From positions 1-22,106 of the forward strand of contig CALVRK010000004.1 in assembly GCA_944358565.1 (NCBI GenBank): DNA of 22,106 nucleotides. Direction: 5' to 3'. The notes beneath the pieces are model-generated. The model was not told where the DNA came from. It ran no database searches and worked only from the letters and a program-made list of their open reading frames with translations. Positions 1 to 6,144 of the stretch are shown piece after piece (position 1 is the first letter of the stretch; each line of letters begins with the position of its first letter). The translations under genes and the position numbers were made by a program. This DNA comes from an uncultured Bacilli bacterium (lineage in GTDB: Bacteria > Bacillota_I > Bacilli_A > RF39 > UBA660).

Positions 1-118
1 AAGATAGTATGCTTTAGCATAGTATGACTTTCAGTCATCACTACAAACCCTGCACTTTCAGTGCAGGGTGGTTGATAGCCCACTAAGCGTTAGCTTGGTG
101 GGCTGCGTTTTTCATAGT
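1..118 (+). ncRNA. 3' portion of a hairpin-rich RNA ending in a terminator
   Basis: Four consecutive hairpins are visible: TATGC/GCATA (8-21), ATGACT/AGTCAT with a TTC loop (24-38), CCCTGCACT/AGTGCAGGG with a TTC loop (48-68), and GCCCACTAAGC/GCTTGGTGGGC with a GTTA loop (78-103, one G-T pair). The last is followed by TGCGTTTTT, so it reads as a plus-strand terminator. Such a chain fits the 3' end of a structured small RNA better than a simple mRNA tail, but the 5' part lies outside the window. I compared it from memory with RNase P RNA and tmRNA ends and saw no match. Identity unknown. Confidence 0.45.
78..112 (+). terminator. Rho-independent terminator upstream of ffh
   Basis: An 11-bp stem, GCCCACTAAGC with GCTTGGTGGGC, has a GTTA loop and is followed after four bases by five T. 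It ends the upstream transcript before the ffh promoter. Confidence 0.75.
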
Positions 119-144
119 AAATTATATTTGGTAAACATATTTGT

Positions 145-173
145 TTGCTTTTTTCTTTGGCTTTGAGTATAAT
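145..173 (+). promoter_or_regulatory. Housekeeping promoter of ffh
   Basis: TTGCTT (145-150), a 17-bp spacer, and TATAAT (168-173). The predicted start near 180 leaves a leader of only about 11 nt, so the GGTGAT Shine-Dalgarno lies at the very 5' end of the mRNA. The same TTGCTT-17-TATAAT pair recurs before the RNase J gene. Confidence 0.65.
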
Positions 174-190
174 GATATAGGTGATTATAA

Positions 191-1498
191 ATGTTTGAAA
201 ATTTAGGAGATAGACTACAAAATGCTTTAAATAAAATAAAAGGTTATGGAAAGATAACTGAAGATAATATTGGCGAAGTTACAAGAGAGATAAGACTTGC
301 TTTATTAGAGGCTGATGTTAATTATAAGGTTGTAAAAGAATTTATTAATAATGTAAAAGAAAAGGCTTTAGGTGAAGAGGTTAAAAAAAGTTTAAAACCG
401 GGAGAGGTTTTTGTAAAAATAGTTAAGGATGAATTAGTTGATTTATTAGGCAAGGAAGATGAGCCTTTAATTATTGTTAAACCAATGACTATTTTAATGA
501 TGTGTGGTTTACAAGGTTCTGGTAAGACGACAACTACAGGAAAACTTGCTTTACTTTTACGTAAGAAATTTGGAATGAAACCTTTGATGGTAGCCTGTGA
601 TGTTTATAGACCAGCAGCTATTGATCAATTAAAACAATTAGGTAAAGAATTAAATATCGAAGTATATAGTGAAGGAAAAGGTAATCCGGTTGAGATTGCA
701 AAAAATGCGGTAGAATATGCGAAAGAAAATGGATACAATTATGTTTTAATAGATACGGCTGGTAGACTACATATTGATGATGAGTTAATGGAAGAATTAC
801 AAAACATTAATGAAGCTGTTAGTCCTAATGAAATATTACTTGTTATCGATAGTATGACTGGACAAGATGCGGTTAATGTTATTACAGGATTTAATGAGAG
901 ACTTCCTTTAACAGGAGCTGTTTTAACTAAGTTGGATGGTGATACTAAAGGTGGTGCGGCTTTATCTATTAGACATTTAACAAATATTCCGATTAAGTTT
1001 ATTGGTGTTTCTGAGAAGATGGATGGATTAGAACCATTCCATCCAGAGAGAATGGCTAACAGAATACTCGATATGGGCGATTTGATGAGTATGATTGAGA
1101 AAGCTGAAGGAGTATTTGATGAAGAGGAAGCTTTAGAGACTGCTAAGAAATTACAAAAGGGTAAATTTGATTTAGAGGATTTTTTAAATCAATTAAATCA
1201 AGTTAAGAAGTTAGGTCCACTAGAAAATTTAATTAAGTTAATTCCGGGGGCTAAAAAAATGGGTTTAAATAATGTAAATATTGATCCTAAACAAATGGCA
1301 CATATAGAAGCAATTATTTTATCAATGACTTTAGAAGAAAGAAGAAATCCTGATATATTAAAGGCTAGTAGAAAAAGAAGAATAGCTAGTGGTAGTGGAA
1401 GAAGTGTTGAAGAAGTTAATAAGCTTTTGAAACAGTTTGAACAGATGAAAGTTATGGTTAAGAGAATGCAGAGTGGAAATTTTAAAATGCCTTTTTAA
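191..1498 (+). CDS. ffh: Signal recognition particle GTPase Ffh
   Basis: SRP54/Ffh, the GTPase that binds SRP RNA and signal peptides and hands ribosomes to FtsY at the membrane. The N domain is residues 1-95. The G domain has the P-loop GLQGSGKTT at 106-114, DTAGR at 188-192 and TKLDGD at 246-251. The Met-rich M domain runs from about 295 to 435, with the RNA-binding part around ERRNPDIL and SGSGRSVEEV. The 435-aa length is close to the usual 440-450. The start is supported by AGGTGAT six bases upstream. In Bacillus ffh sits directly before rpsP; here rpsP is about 14.5 kb away. The last 12 codons are duplicated in degraded form at 2463-2502. Identification is secure. Confidence 0.98.
   Translation: MFENLGDRLQNALNKIKGYGKITEDNIGEVTREIRLALLEADVNYKVVKEFINNVKEKALGEEVKKSLKPGEVFVKIVKDELVDLLGKEDEPLIIVKPMTILMMCGLQGSGKTTTTGKLALLLRKKFGMKPLMVACDVYRPAAIDQLKQLGKELNIEVYSEGKGNPVEIAKNAVEYAKENGYNYVLIDTAGRLHIDDELMEELQNINEAVSPNEILLVIDSMTGQDAVNVITGFNERLPLTGAVLTKLDGDTKGGAALSIRHLTNIPIKFIGVSEKMDGLEPFHPERMANRILDMGDLMSMIEKAEGVFDEEEALETAKKLQKGKFDLEDFLNQLNQVKKLGPLENLIKLIPGAKKMGLNNVNIDPKQMAHIEAIILSMTLEERRNPDILKASRKRRIASGSGRSVEEVNKLLKQFEQMKVMVKRMQSGNFKMPF
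1456..1495 (+). repeat. Direct repeat, copy 1: ffh 3' coding end
   Basis: Forty bases covering the codons for KRMQSGNFKMPF at the end of ffh. By eye they match 2463-2502 at 35 of 40 positions. The similarity continues more loosely through the following terminator and the GAAGGAAA motif. This is the intact, functional copy. Confidence 0.8.
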
Positions 1499-1523
1499 AA
1501 AATACTAAATTTAGTATTTTTTT
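1497..1523 (+). terminator. ffh terminator
   Basis: AAAAAATACTA, loop AATT, then TAGTATTTTTTT. The A-rich left arm starts within the TAA stop codon. Confidence 0.8.
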
Positions 1524-1532
1524 GTTTTTAAA

Positions 1533-1571
1533 GAAGGAAATATGGGAAAAATGTTGTATATTATATGTAGA
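1533..1571 (+). repeat. Diverged copy of the GAAGGAAA...TATATAGA repeat
   Basis: GAAGGAAA followed by GTATATTATATGTAGA, related to 2541-2582 and 22065-22106, but with many more differences. It lies just after the ffh terminator and before the rhuM remnant, the same setting as the other two copies (after a terminator, before an accessory gene). Confidence 0.5.
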
Positions 1572-1600
1572 ATGAGTTGATTTAATTGGAGCAAAATGTA

Positions 1601-2454
1601 ATGGAAAATAAATTTTTAATATACGAAGTCAATGATGATGTTAAAGTTGAAGCTATTTTGTAAAAAGAAAATGTTTGGCTAACTCAAGAACAAATAAGTA
1701 AACTATATGGCAAAGCTAAATTAACGATTAATGAGCATACAAAAAAATTATTTGAAGAAGGTGAGTTAGATGAATTATCAACTGTTCGGAAATTCCGAAC
1801 AACTGCAAAAGATGGTAAATTATATAATTTAAATATTGAAAGCTTTAAAATTAATGGTAATAATCTTTATTTTGATGAATTTCTTGATAAAATAAGAGAT
1901 ATAAGGTCAAGTGAGAAAGTTTTTTGGAGAAAAATACTTGATATATATGCTACTTCAATTGATTATAATCCGAAAAAAGAAATATCCATTAATTTTTTTA
2001 GGACCGTTCAGAATAAGATGCTGTATGCTGTTTCTAATAATACGGCTGCTGAAAAAATTTATAATAGGGTTGCTAGTAATAATGATAATATAGGACTTAC
2101 TAATTTTAGAGGAGATATGCCAACTAAAAAAAATTGAAATTGCCAAAACTATTTGACACATGAAGAATTACAGGTTCTAGGCAGATTGGTGTCTGCATAT
2201 CTTGATGTTGCTGAAATTAATGCATTAAAAAGAAAAACAATGACTATACAAGATTGGGTTGTGGAACTATATAGTTTTTTGAAAATGACACACAATGATA
2301 TATTAAATAATAAAGGTATTGTATCATATTTGGAGGCATTAAAAAAGCTCATGAGGAATATTATAAATACATGCATAATCATTTAACTAGGGCAGAAAAA
2401 GATTATTTGGAAATTATGAATATTGAAATAAAAGAAATAAATAGTAATAATTGA
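1601..2454 (+). pseudogene. Decayed RhuM-family (virulence RhuM) gene
   Basis: Read across its lesions the frame gives a RhuM-like protein. The N-terminal part has WLTQEQISKLYG followed by a helix-turn-helix-like stretch and FEEGELDE. The C-terminal part has DIYATSIDYNP, FFRTVQNKMLYAV and NYLTHEELQVLGRLVSAYLD. Lesions: TAA at 1661-1663, TGA at 2135-2137, and a one-base frameshift at the A run near 2342, after which the tail continues to TGA at 2452-2454. The family's central block (typically around VGYRV and the following residues) is missing between DGKLYNLN and NLYFDEFLDKI, an internal deletion. A GGAG lies nine bases before ATG 1601. RhuM proteins are common next to mobile elements and toxin-like Fic genes; their biochemical role is poorly known. 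No integrase accompanies it. Confidence 0.85.
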
Positions 2455-2462
2455 TAATATAT

Positions 2463-2502
2463 GTTTAAAAGAATGCAAAGTGAAAATTTTAAATTGCCTT
2501 TT
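2463..2502 (+). repeat. Direct repeat, copy 2: degraded ffh 3' end
   Basis: The bases translate as KRMQSENFKLPF, against KRMQSGNFKMPF at the end of ffh, with 35 of 40 bases matching by eye. The stop codon is lost by a one-base change in the T/A run. No other part of ffh is present. Together with 1456-1495 it brackets the rhuM remnant. Confidence 0.8.
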
Positions 2503-2532
2503 AAAAAAAATGCTAATTTTTTGGCATTTTTT
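2503..2532 (+). terminator. Terminator after the rhuM remnant
   Basis: AAAAATGC (2506-2513) pairs with GCATTTTT (2524-2531) around a T-rich loop, followed by more T. Its position relative to the ffh-tail copy is the same as that of the real ffh terminator, so it may be a diverged copy of it. Confidence 0.6.
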
Positions 2533-2540
2533 ATTTTTTT

Positions 2541-2582
2541 TGAAGGAAAAGTGATATCTTTTGTCGTATGTTATATATAGAG
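2541..2582 (+). repeat. Dispersed promoter-like repeat upstream of the Rpn gene
   Basis: TGAAGGAAAAG, then GATAT, TTTTGTCGTATGTT and TATATAGA. It matches 22065-22106 at 38 of 42 bases by eye. It follows a terminator and ends about 30 bp before the Rpn start codon, so it probably contains that gene's promoter (AT-rich TATATATAG as a -10), although no standard -35 is evident. Confidence 0.65.
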
Positions 2583-2612
2583 GGTTACCTCATATAGAAG
2601 GGAGGCAAATAT

Positions 2613-3623
2613 ATGCCAGAAAGTTTAACTATAGTTAGATCTAAAAATCCAGATAAACTTATGAATTCAATGTTTGATCCAATATTTAAATCAATTGTTC
2701 AAAATCCTAATTTTAGGAAATTGCTGTCTTTGATTATAAGTCATGTAACAATATACTCGCCAGGTTATATTTATGAAAATTTAGTGTTTGCTAATGCAGA
2801 GCTTCCAGTAGAAAAATATAAAGAAAGAAAAAAGATAACAGATCTTATAGTAAAGGTAGAAGGAACCATTATAAATATCGAGGCTAATAGAAGTGCGAAA
2901 GCAAGTATGGTAGCTAAGAATAATTTATATCATCATAAAATAGCCTATGATAGATATTTATCGGGCTCTTTAGTAGATAATAGTGAAGTATTTCAATTAA
3001 ATTTTAATGTTGTAAATAGATTTGATGATAGGTTATTTATCGAATTTTGTATGAAAGATGACACAGGGAAGTTTACTGATGAAGAAAATTTTAAAAGAAT
3101 ACACATAAATATGGTCAAACCTTTAGAAAAGTATTATACTAATGGTAAAGGAAGTTTATCTAAGTTAGAAAAAATATTAGTAATGTTTCAGATAACTAGT
3201 AGAAAAGAGCTTAGAGATATTTCTAAAGGAGACGAGGAGTTAGAAAGTATGGCAAATATAATTGAAGATTTAAACGAGGATGAACACATTATTGGTTTAT
3301 ATGACAAAGATAAAATGGATGAATGGATGAAGAAGATCGATCATGCTGAGGCTGTTAAAGAAGGACATGCCGAAGGATTAGAGCAAGGATTAAAAGAAGG
3401 TTTAGAACAAGGATTAGAACAAGGATTAGAACAAGGATTGGAACAAGGATTGGAACAAGGTCTAGAACAAGGTCTAGAACAGGGCTTAAAACAAGGATCA
3501 AACAATAAAGCTTTAGAAATAGCTAAAAAAATGTTAGAAGCTGGAATGAATATCAGTGATATTTCTAAATTTACAGATTTAACTGAAACTGAAATTGAAA
3601 AATTAAAAGCCGAGGAATTTTAG
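2613..3623 (+). CDS. Rpn/PD-(D/E)XK nuclease family transposase-like protein
   Basis: The opening FDPIFKSIVQNPNFRKLLS and the core TDLIVKVEGTIINIEANR fit the Rpn/YhgA-like PD-(D/E)XK family (recombination-promoting nuclease, often annotated as putative transposase). The likely metal-site acids are D77 and E90. The usual E-x-Q/K ending is E-A-N here, so activity is uncertain. Residues 255-294 are ten copies of a G-L-E-Q-type tetrapeptide encoded by a 12-bp tandem repeat. Such Q/E/G-rich tails are common in this family. The tail ends in a predicted helix (NKALEIAKKMLEAGMNISDI). GGGAGG precedes the ATG with good spacing. In Escherichia coli Rpn proteins stimulate RecA-independent recombination; the role here is inferred only from family. 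Confidence 0.85.
   Translation: MPESLTIVRSKNPDKLMNSMFDPIFKSIVQNPNFRKLLSLIISHVTIYSPGYIYENLVFANAELPVEKYKERKKITDLIVKVEGTIINIEANRSAKASMVAKNNLYHHKIAYDRYLSGSLVDNSEVFQLNFNVVNRFDDRLFIEFCMKDDTGKFTDEENFKRIHINMVKPLEKYYTNGKGSLSKLEKILVMFQITSRKELRDISKGDEELESMANIIEDLNEDEHIIGLYDKDKMDEWMKKIDHAEAVKEGHAEGLEQGLKEGLEQGLEQGLEQGLEQGLEQGLEQGLEQGLKQGSNNKALEIAKKMLEAGMNISDISKFTDLTETEIEKLKAEEF
3375..3494 (+). repeat. 12-bp tandem repeat (10 units) inside the Rpn gene
   Basis: Ten in-frame 12-mers of the form GGA-TTA-GAA-CAA encode GLEQ or close variants (GLKE, GLKQ). Third-position differences (TTA/TTG/CTA, GGA/GGT/GGC) separate most units, but adjacent units at 3411-3434 and 3435-3458 are identical pairs, a sign of recent slippage or unequal crossover. 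Confidence 0.9.
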
Positions 3624-3634
3624 TCCTTGGTTTT
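3607..3634 (+). terminator. Terminator of the Rpn gene
   Basis: AAGCCGAGGA pairs with TCCTTGGTTT (two G-T pairs) around ATTTTAG, then T-rich sequence. The TAG stop lies in the loop. Confidence 0.5.
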
Positions 3635-3651
3635 AATTTATTGTATATAAA

Positions 3652-3681
3652 AATAACAATGGCTTAAAAACCATTGTTATT
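3652..3681 (-). terminator. Terminator of the CotD-like gene (possibly bidirectional)
   Basis: A perfect 11-bp stem, AATAACAATGG with CCATTGTTATT, has an 8-base loop holding the stop codon of the minus-strand gene. A T-rich run follows on the minus strand. Confidence 0.7.
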
Positions 3682-3936
3682 AAATTTATTGCAGCCGCAT
3701 CCTGGATCATTGTTGATGATTTGATTTTCTTCAGAGCATGAGTATTCAGGAGTATAAGTGTGATTATAAATATGTTTGTTAATTAAATGAGTATGAATTG
3801 GACATACATGTTTTACTTCATGACAAAATTCTCTTTCTACACAATTTGTGATAACTGGTTCCATAATAGGACAATTTGGTTCTTGATCACAACAGTTATT
3901 CATTGGTTTATTAAAACCCATTTTTTTTCTGAACAT
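3664..3936 (-). CDS. CotD-like spore coat protein
   Basis: A 90-aa protein rich in Cys, His and Asn. The central block CHEVKHVCPIHTHLINKHIYNH resembles the His-rich core of the inner spore coat protein CotD family, and Cys pairs (CC at 15-16, CGC near the end) flank it. No signal peptide or membrane segment is seen. The ATG follows AAGGGGG with suitable spacing. A CATATCATA box (3959-3967) upstream fits the -10 pattern used by mother-cell sigma factors. With cotE in the same window this supports a spore-coat role. CotD is a short, low-complexity family, so the assignment rests on a pattern rather than on catalytic motifs. Confidence 0.65.
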   Translation of the reverse strand: MFRKKMGFNKPMNNCCDQEPNCPIMEPVITNCVEREFCHEVKHVCPIHTHLINKHIYNHTYTPEYSCSEENQIINNDPGCGCNKFNNNGF

Positions 3937-3958
3937 TTTCTTTCCCCCTTATCTAATT

Positions 3959-3967
3959 TATGATATG
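3959..3967 (-). promoter_or_regulatory. Sporulation-type -10 box for the CotD-like gene
   Basis: On the minus strand CATATCATA fits CATAnnnTA (SigK-like; SigE is similar). It lies about 22 nt before the start codon, which would give a leader of roughly 15 nt. I could not find a matching -35 (AC at 16-17 bp), so this is tentative. Confidence 0.35.
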
Positions 3968-4005
3968 AAAGTTATTAAAGCATGAATATGGCAAATGTTT
4001 ATTAT

Positions 4006-4034
4006 TTGACAATTTAGGTGTTTATGTGTATTAT
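4006..4034 (+). promoter_or_regulatory. Housekeeping promoter of the 4060 gene
   Basis: A consensus TTGACA (4006-4011), a 17-bp spacer, and TATTAT (4029-4034). AGGAGG follows at 4049-4054. Confidence 0.75.
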
Positions 4035-4059
4035 ATGCATGAAGTTTTAGGAGGATATT

Positions 4060-4869
4060 ATGGAAAAGATAAAATTTAGTAAAGAAGAAATGAAAGCAAT
4101 TTTTGCTTTATTTGACAAATGCGATATTGCTTTATTAAAAGTAAGTATGCTTGAAGATGGAGTAAATCATATTGACAAAGTATTTATTGATGGTAGAGAA
4201 TATGATATACCAAGTAGTGAATTAACTCATCAACTTTATTTATGTGCGGGAGCTGTTGATTTAATTAGGGAAAAAGGAAATATTTTAAAATTAAGTAAAG
4301 ATGAACAAAATTTTGTTATAAGAAATCACCCGGCTTGGATGCATCTTAGAAGCGATTTAAAATTTTATGATTTTGATGATTCTGAGCTTTGTGGGGTAGC
4401 TAAAACTGGGCTTAAAAAGCCATATGGTTTATGGGTGCAAGATTATGTAGATTCTTTAGGTGAAAGAAGATTTTATCCGAGAAAGAACATGAATAGTTAT
4501 ATGGTAACTTATGAAGAATTTGGAGCTTTACTTAAGATGAATAAAGATAATGTGAGATTTCCAATAAAGAAAGATATGGTTACAGTATTTTCAAAAAATG
4601 TAGATCCTTTATATCGTGGTTTTTTTGAGGCGGTAAGAGTTAAATTTGAAGATAACCCCAATTTAAAGGTTGAACTTAATAAATTTGGCTATCCAGAAGT
4701 TTATTATTCGAAAAATGGTCGATGGATGAGAATTGATGTATCAACTAAGGAAGGTTTAAATAAATTATTTGAATTTTCTCCATCACCACTTGGAAAAATT
4801 ATTAATGAAAATAAAGAAAGTAATCAAAAAGTAAAGAGAAGACCAACTAAAGGTAAAAAAAGAAAATAA
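4060..4869 (+). CDS. Unknown 269-aa protein with basic C-terminal tail
   Basis: I do not recognise this protein. It is soluble by appearance, with no signal peptide or membrane span. It begins with a charged helical segment (FSKEEMKAIFALFDKCD), has a mid region with aromatic and charged residues (HPAWMHLRSDLKFYDFDDSE; PYGLWVQDYVDSLGERRFYPR), and ends in a strongly basic tail (KVKRRPTKGKKRK) of the kind seen in RNA- or DNA-binding proteins. It has its own consensus promoter, an excellent AGGAGG ribosome site and a terminator, so it is a real, probably well-expressed gene. Codon use and base composition resemble its neighbours, with no sign of recent transfer. Nucleic-acid binding is only a guess from the tail. 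Confidence 0.85.
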   Translation: MEKIKFSKEEMKAIFALFDKCDIALLKVSMLEDGVNHIDKVFIDGREYDIPSSELTHQLYLCAGAVDLIREKGNILKLSKDEQNFVIRNHPAWMHLRSDLKFYDFDDSELCGVAKTGLKKPYGLWVQDYVDSLGERRFYPRKNMNSYMVTYEEFGALLKMNKDNVRFPIKKDMVTVFSKNVDPLYRGFFEAVRVKFEDNPNLKVELNKFGYPEVYYSKNGRWMRIDVSTKEGLNKLFEFSPSPLGKIINENKESNQKVKRRPTKGKKRK

Positions 4870-4888
4870 GCTCAGTTGCTTATTTTTT
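4864..4888 (+). terminator. Shared terminator between the 4060 gene and the HIT gene
   Basis: AAATAAGC (4864-4871) pairs with GCTTATTT (4878-4885), followed by T on the plus strand and with an A-rich left flank giving T on the minus strand. It overlaps both stop codons and can serve both convergent genes. Confidence 0.75.
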
Positions 4889-5237
4889 CATATACTTCTT
4901 TGACTGGGAGTAATTCTTCTTCATTTTTATATTGTGGTTTTAAATGAAGATGAAAGTGTTTAACTTCTTGTTTTAATCCATTATTTTGAACTAGAGTTAA
5001 TCCATCAGTGTGTAATTTGTCAGATAATATTTTGTCTATTTTTTTAGCTACATCCATAATATGCATTAGAGTATTATTATCGATGTCAAATAAATCTGTA
5101 TAATGTTTTTTAGGAATAATTAAAGTATGTCCGTTGACATCAGGATTAACATCTAAAAACACTTTAACTAATTCATCTTCATAAAGGGTATATGAAGGAA
5201 TTTCTCCATTTACAATTTTACAAAAAATACAATCCAT
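4872..5237 (-). CDS. HIT family nucleotide-binding hydrolase (HinT-like)
   Basis: A histidine-triad protein of 121 aa. CIFCKI at the N terminus (C3, C6) is the usual opening. LDVNPDVNGHTLIIPKKH at 29-45 is the nucleotide-binding strand-loop region. The catalytic triad is HFHLH at 94-98, followed by LKP instead of the common IPR. HinT enzymes hydrolyse AMP-lysine-type phosphoramidates and related adenylates. In-frame ATGs also exist at 5243 and 5249, but GGTGAT sits best for the ATG at 5237 and the family starts MDCIFCKI. It is convergent with the preceding gene and divergent from suf. Confidence 0.93.
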   Translation of the reverse strand: MDCIFCKIVNGEIPSYTLYEDELVKVFLDVNPDVNGHTLIIPKKHYTDLFDIDNNTLMHIMDVAKKIDKILSDKLHTDGLTLVQNNGLKQEVKHFHLHLKPQYKNEEELLPVKEVYEKISN

Positions 5238-5270
5238 TTTCATCACCATTTTTATTTTATCACATATAGA

Positions 5271-5291
5271 AAAAAAGAGTAACCTCTTTTT
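5271..5291. other. Hairpin between the divergent HIT and suf genes
   Basis: AAAAAGAG, loop TAAC, CTCTTTTT: an 8-bp stem with A and T flanks on opposite sides. It lies upstream of both genes, so it does not end either of them. It could be a degenerate terminator or a regulatory structure. Confidence 0.3.
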
Positions 5292-5297
5292 AAGTTT

Positions 5298-5315
5298 GAA
5301 TATCTGCGAATATTC
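5298..5315. promoter_or_regulatory. Inverted repeat upstream of suf
   Basis: GAATAT-CTGCGA-ATATTC, an interrupted palindrome about 80 bp before sufC. It could be an operator (Fe-S operons are often controlled by Rrf2-type or Fur-type regulators), but nothing identifies a binding protein, and AT-rich palindromes arise easily by chance here. Confidence 0.25.
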
Positions 5316-5375
5316 TAATATATTATTGGTTAATTTTGGTGTTTTTATACAAAAGTGATAGAAAAAATGTTAAAA

Positions 5376-5381
5376 TATAAT
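5376..5381 (+). promoter_or_regulatory. -10 element of the suf operon
   Basis: TATAAT is joined directly to the GAGGTGAT ribosome site of sufC. No good -35 is seen at 16-18 bp. If this is the active -10, the mRNA would start within or just after the Shine-Dalgarno, making it nearly leaderless. An alternative TATACA lies at 5346-5351. Confidence 0.4.
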
Positions 5382-5394
5382 GAGGTGATTAAAT

Positions 5395-6144
5395 ATGAAT
5401 ATTTTAAATATAGATAATTTAACTGTAAAAGTGGCTGGGAAAACAATTTTAAAAGATTTTTGTTTAGAGATAAAATCTGGGGAAATTCATGCGATTATGG
5501 GCCCGAATGGAACTGGTAAATCTACCTTGACTAAAGTTATTATGGGTGATCCTAATTATGAAATCGTGAAAGGAACTATTTCTTATAATGGTAAGGTTAT
5601 CAATGATATGGCAGTTAATGAAAGAGCAAAACTTGGAATTTTCTTAGGGATGCAGATGCCGATGGCGATAGAAGGCGTAACAAATGCAGATTTTTTAAGG
5701 AGCGCTTTAAGGGCTAAAGAAGGCGATAAATTTAAATTGTTACCATTTATTAGAGAAGTTGACGAGTTAACTAAGAAATTACATATGGATTCCGATATGA
5801 TTCACAGAGGTATTAATGATGGTTTCTCTGGCGGTGAGAGAAAGAAAAATGAAATTTTACAGATGAATATATTAAAGCCTGATGTCGTACTTTTAGATGA
5901 AATCGATTCTGGGTTAGATGTCGATAGTTTAAAATTGGTTGGAGAGAGTGTGACGGAGTACTATAAAGATAGGAAACCGGCTATTTTACTTGTTACCCAT
6001 TATCAAAGATTACTTGATTATATAAAACCTGACTTTATTCATATTATGAAGAATGGTAAAATTGTTTTAAGTGGCGATAAAACACTAGCTTTAAAAATTG
6101 AAGAAGAAGGCTATGATAAGTTAGTGGGCGATAATCATGAATAA
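5395..6144 (+). CDS. sufC: Fe-S assembly ATPase SufC
   Basis: The ABC-type ATPase of the SUF iron-sulfur scaffold, which drives conformational change in the SufB/SufD pair in the cytosol. Walker A GPNGTGKS is at 36-43, the signature FSGGERKK at 144-151 (the GGERKKNE form is typical of SufC rather than transporters), Walker B VVLLDEIDSGLD at 164-175, and the switch His in VTHYQRLL. The length of 249 aa is normal. GAGGTGAT precedes the ATG. It overlaps the next gene by 8 bases, so the two are translationally coupled, as expected for partners in one complex. Confidence 0.97.
   Translation: MNILNIDNLTVKVAGKTILKDFCLEIKSGEIHAIMGPNGTGKSTLTKVIMGDPNYEIVKGTISYNGKVINDMAVNERAKLGIFLGMQMPMAIEGVTNADFLRSALRAKEGDKFKLLPFIREVDELTKKLHMDSDMIHRGINDGFSGGERKKNEILQMNILKPDVVLLDEIDSGLDVDSLKLVGESVTEYYKDRKPAILLVTHYQRLLDYIKPDFIHIMKNGKIVLSGDKTLALKIEEEGYDKLVGDNHE

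Noticed and set aside
1..112. tracrRNA of a type II CRISPR system
   Set aside because: Serial hairpins fit loosely, but no anti-repeat, CRISPR repeat or cas gene is visible in the window.
1..190. A minus-strand toxin-like ORF opposite the hairpin RNA, by analogy with 9738-9815
   Set aside because: The only minus-strand ATGs there open frames of about 10 codons without a ribosome site or hydrophobic segment.
2135..2137. TGA read as tryptophan (Mycoplasma-type code), which would rescue part of rhuM
   Set aside because: TGA is the natural stop of the sufD-like gene, directly before sufS, and Trp is encoded by TGG throughout. The TAA at 1661 and the frameshift remain in any case.
1955..2161. 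Minus-strand reading frame opposite rhuM
   Set aside because: Antisense shadow of AT-rich coding sequence, with no ribosome site and no recognisable protein. The same holds for the other antisense frames at 7456-7641, 8807-9091, 9942-10151, 11894-12076, 16555-16758, 19403-19624 and 20436-20648.
2153..2386. A separate small gene within the rhuM region
   Set aside because: It is the in-frame continuation of rhuM after the TGA, and its last residues are out of the family frame after the A-run frameshift.
3375..3494. CRISPR-like array
   Set aside because: The 12-bp units are contiguous, without spacers, and encode an in-frame peptide repeat.
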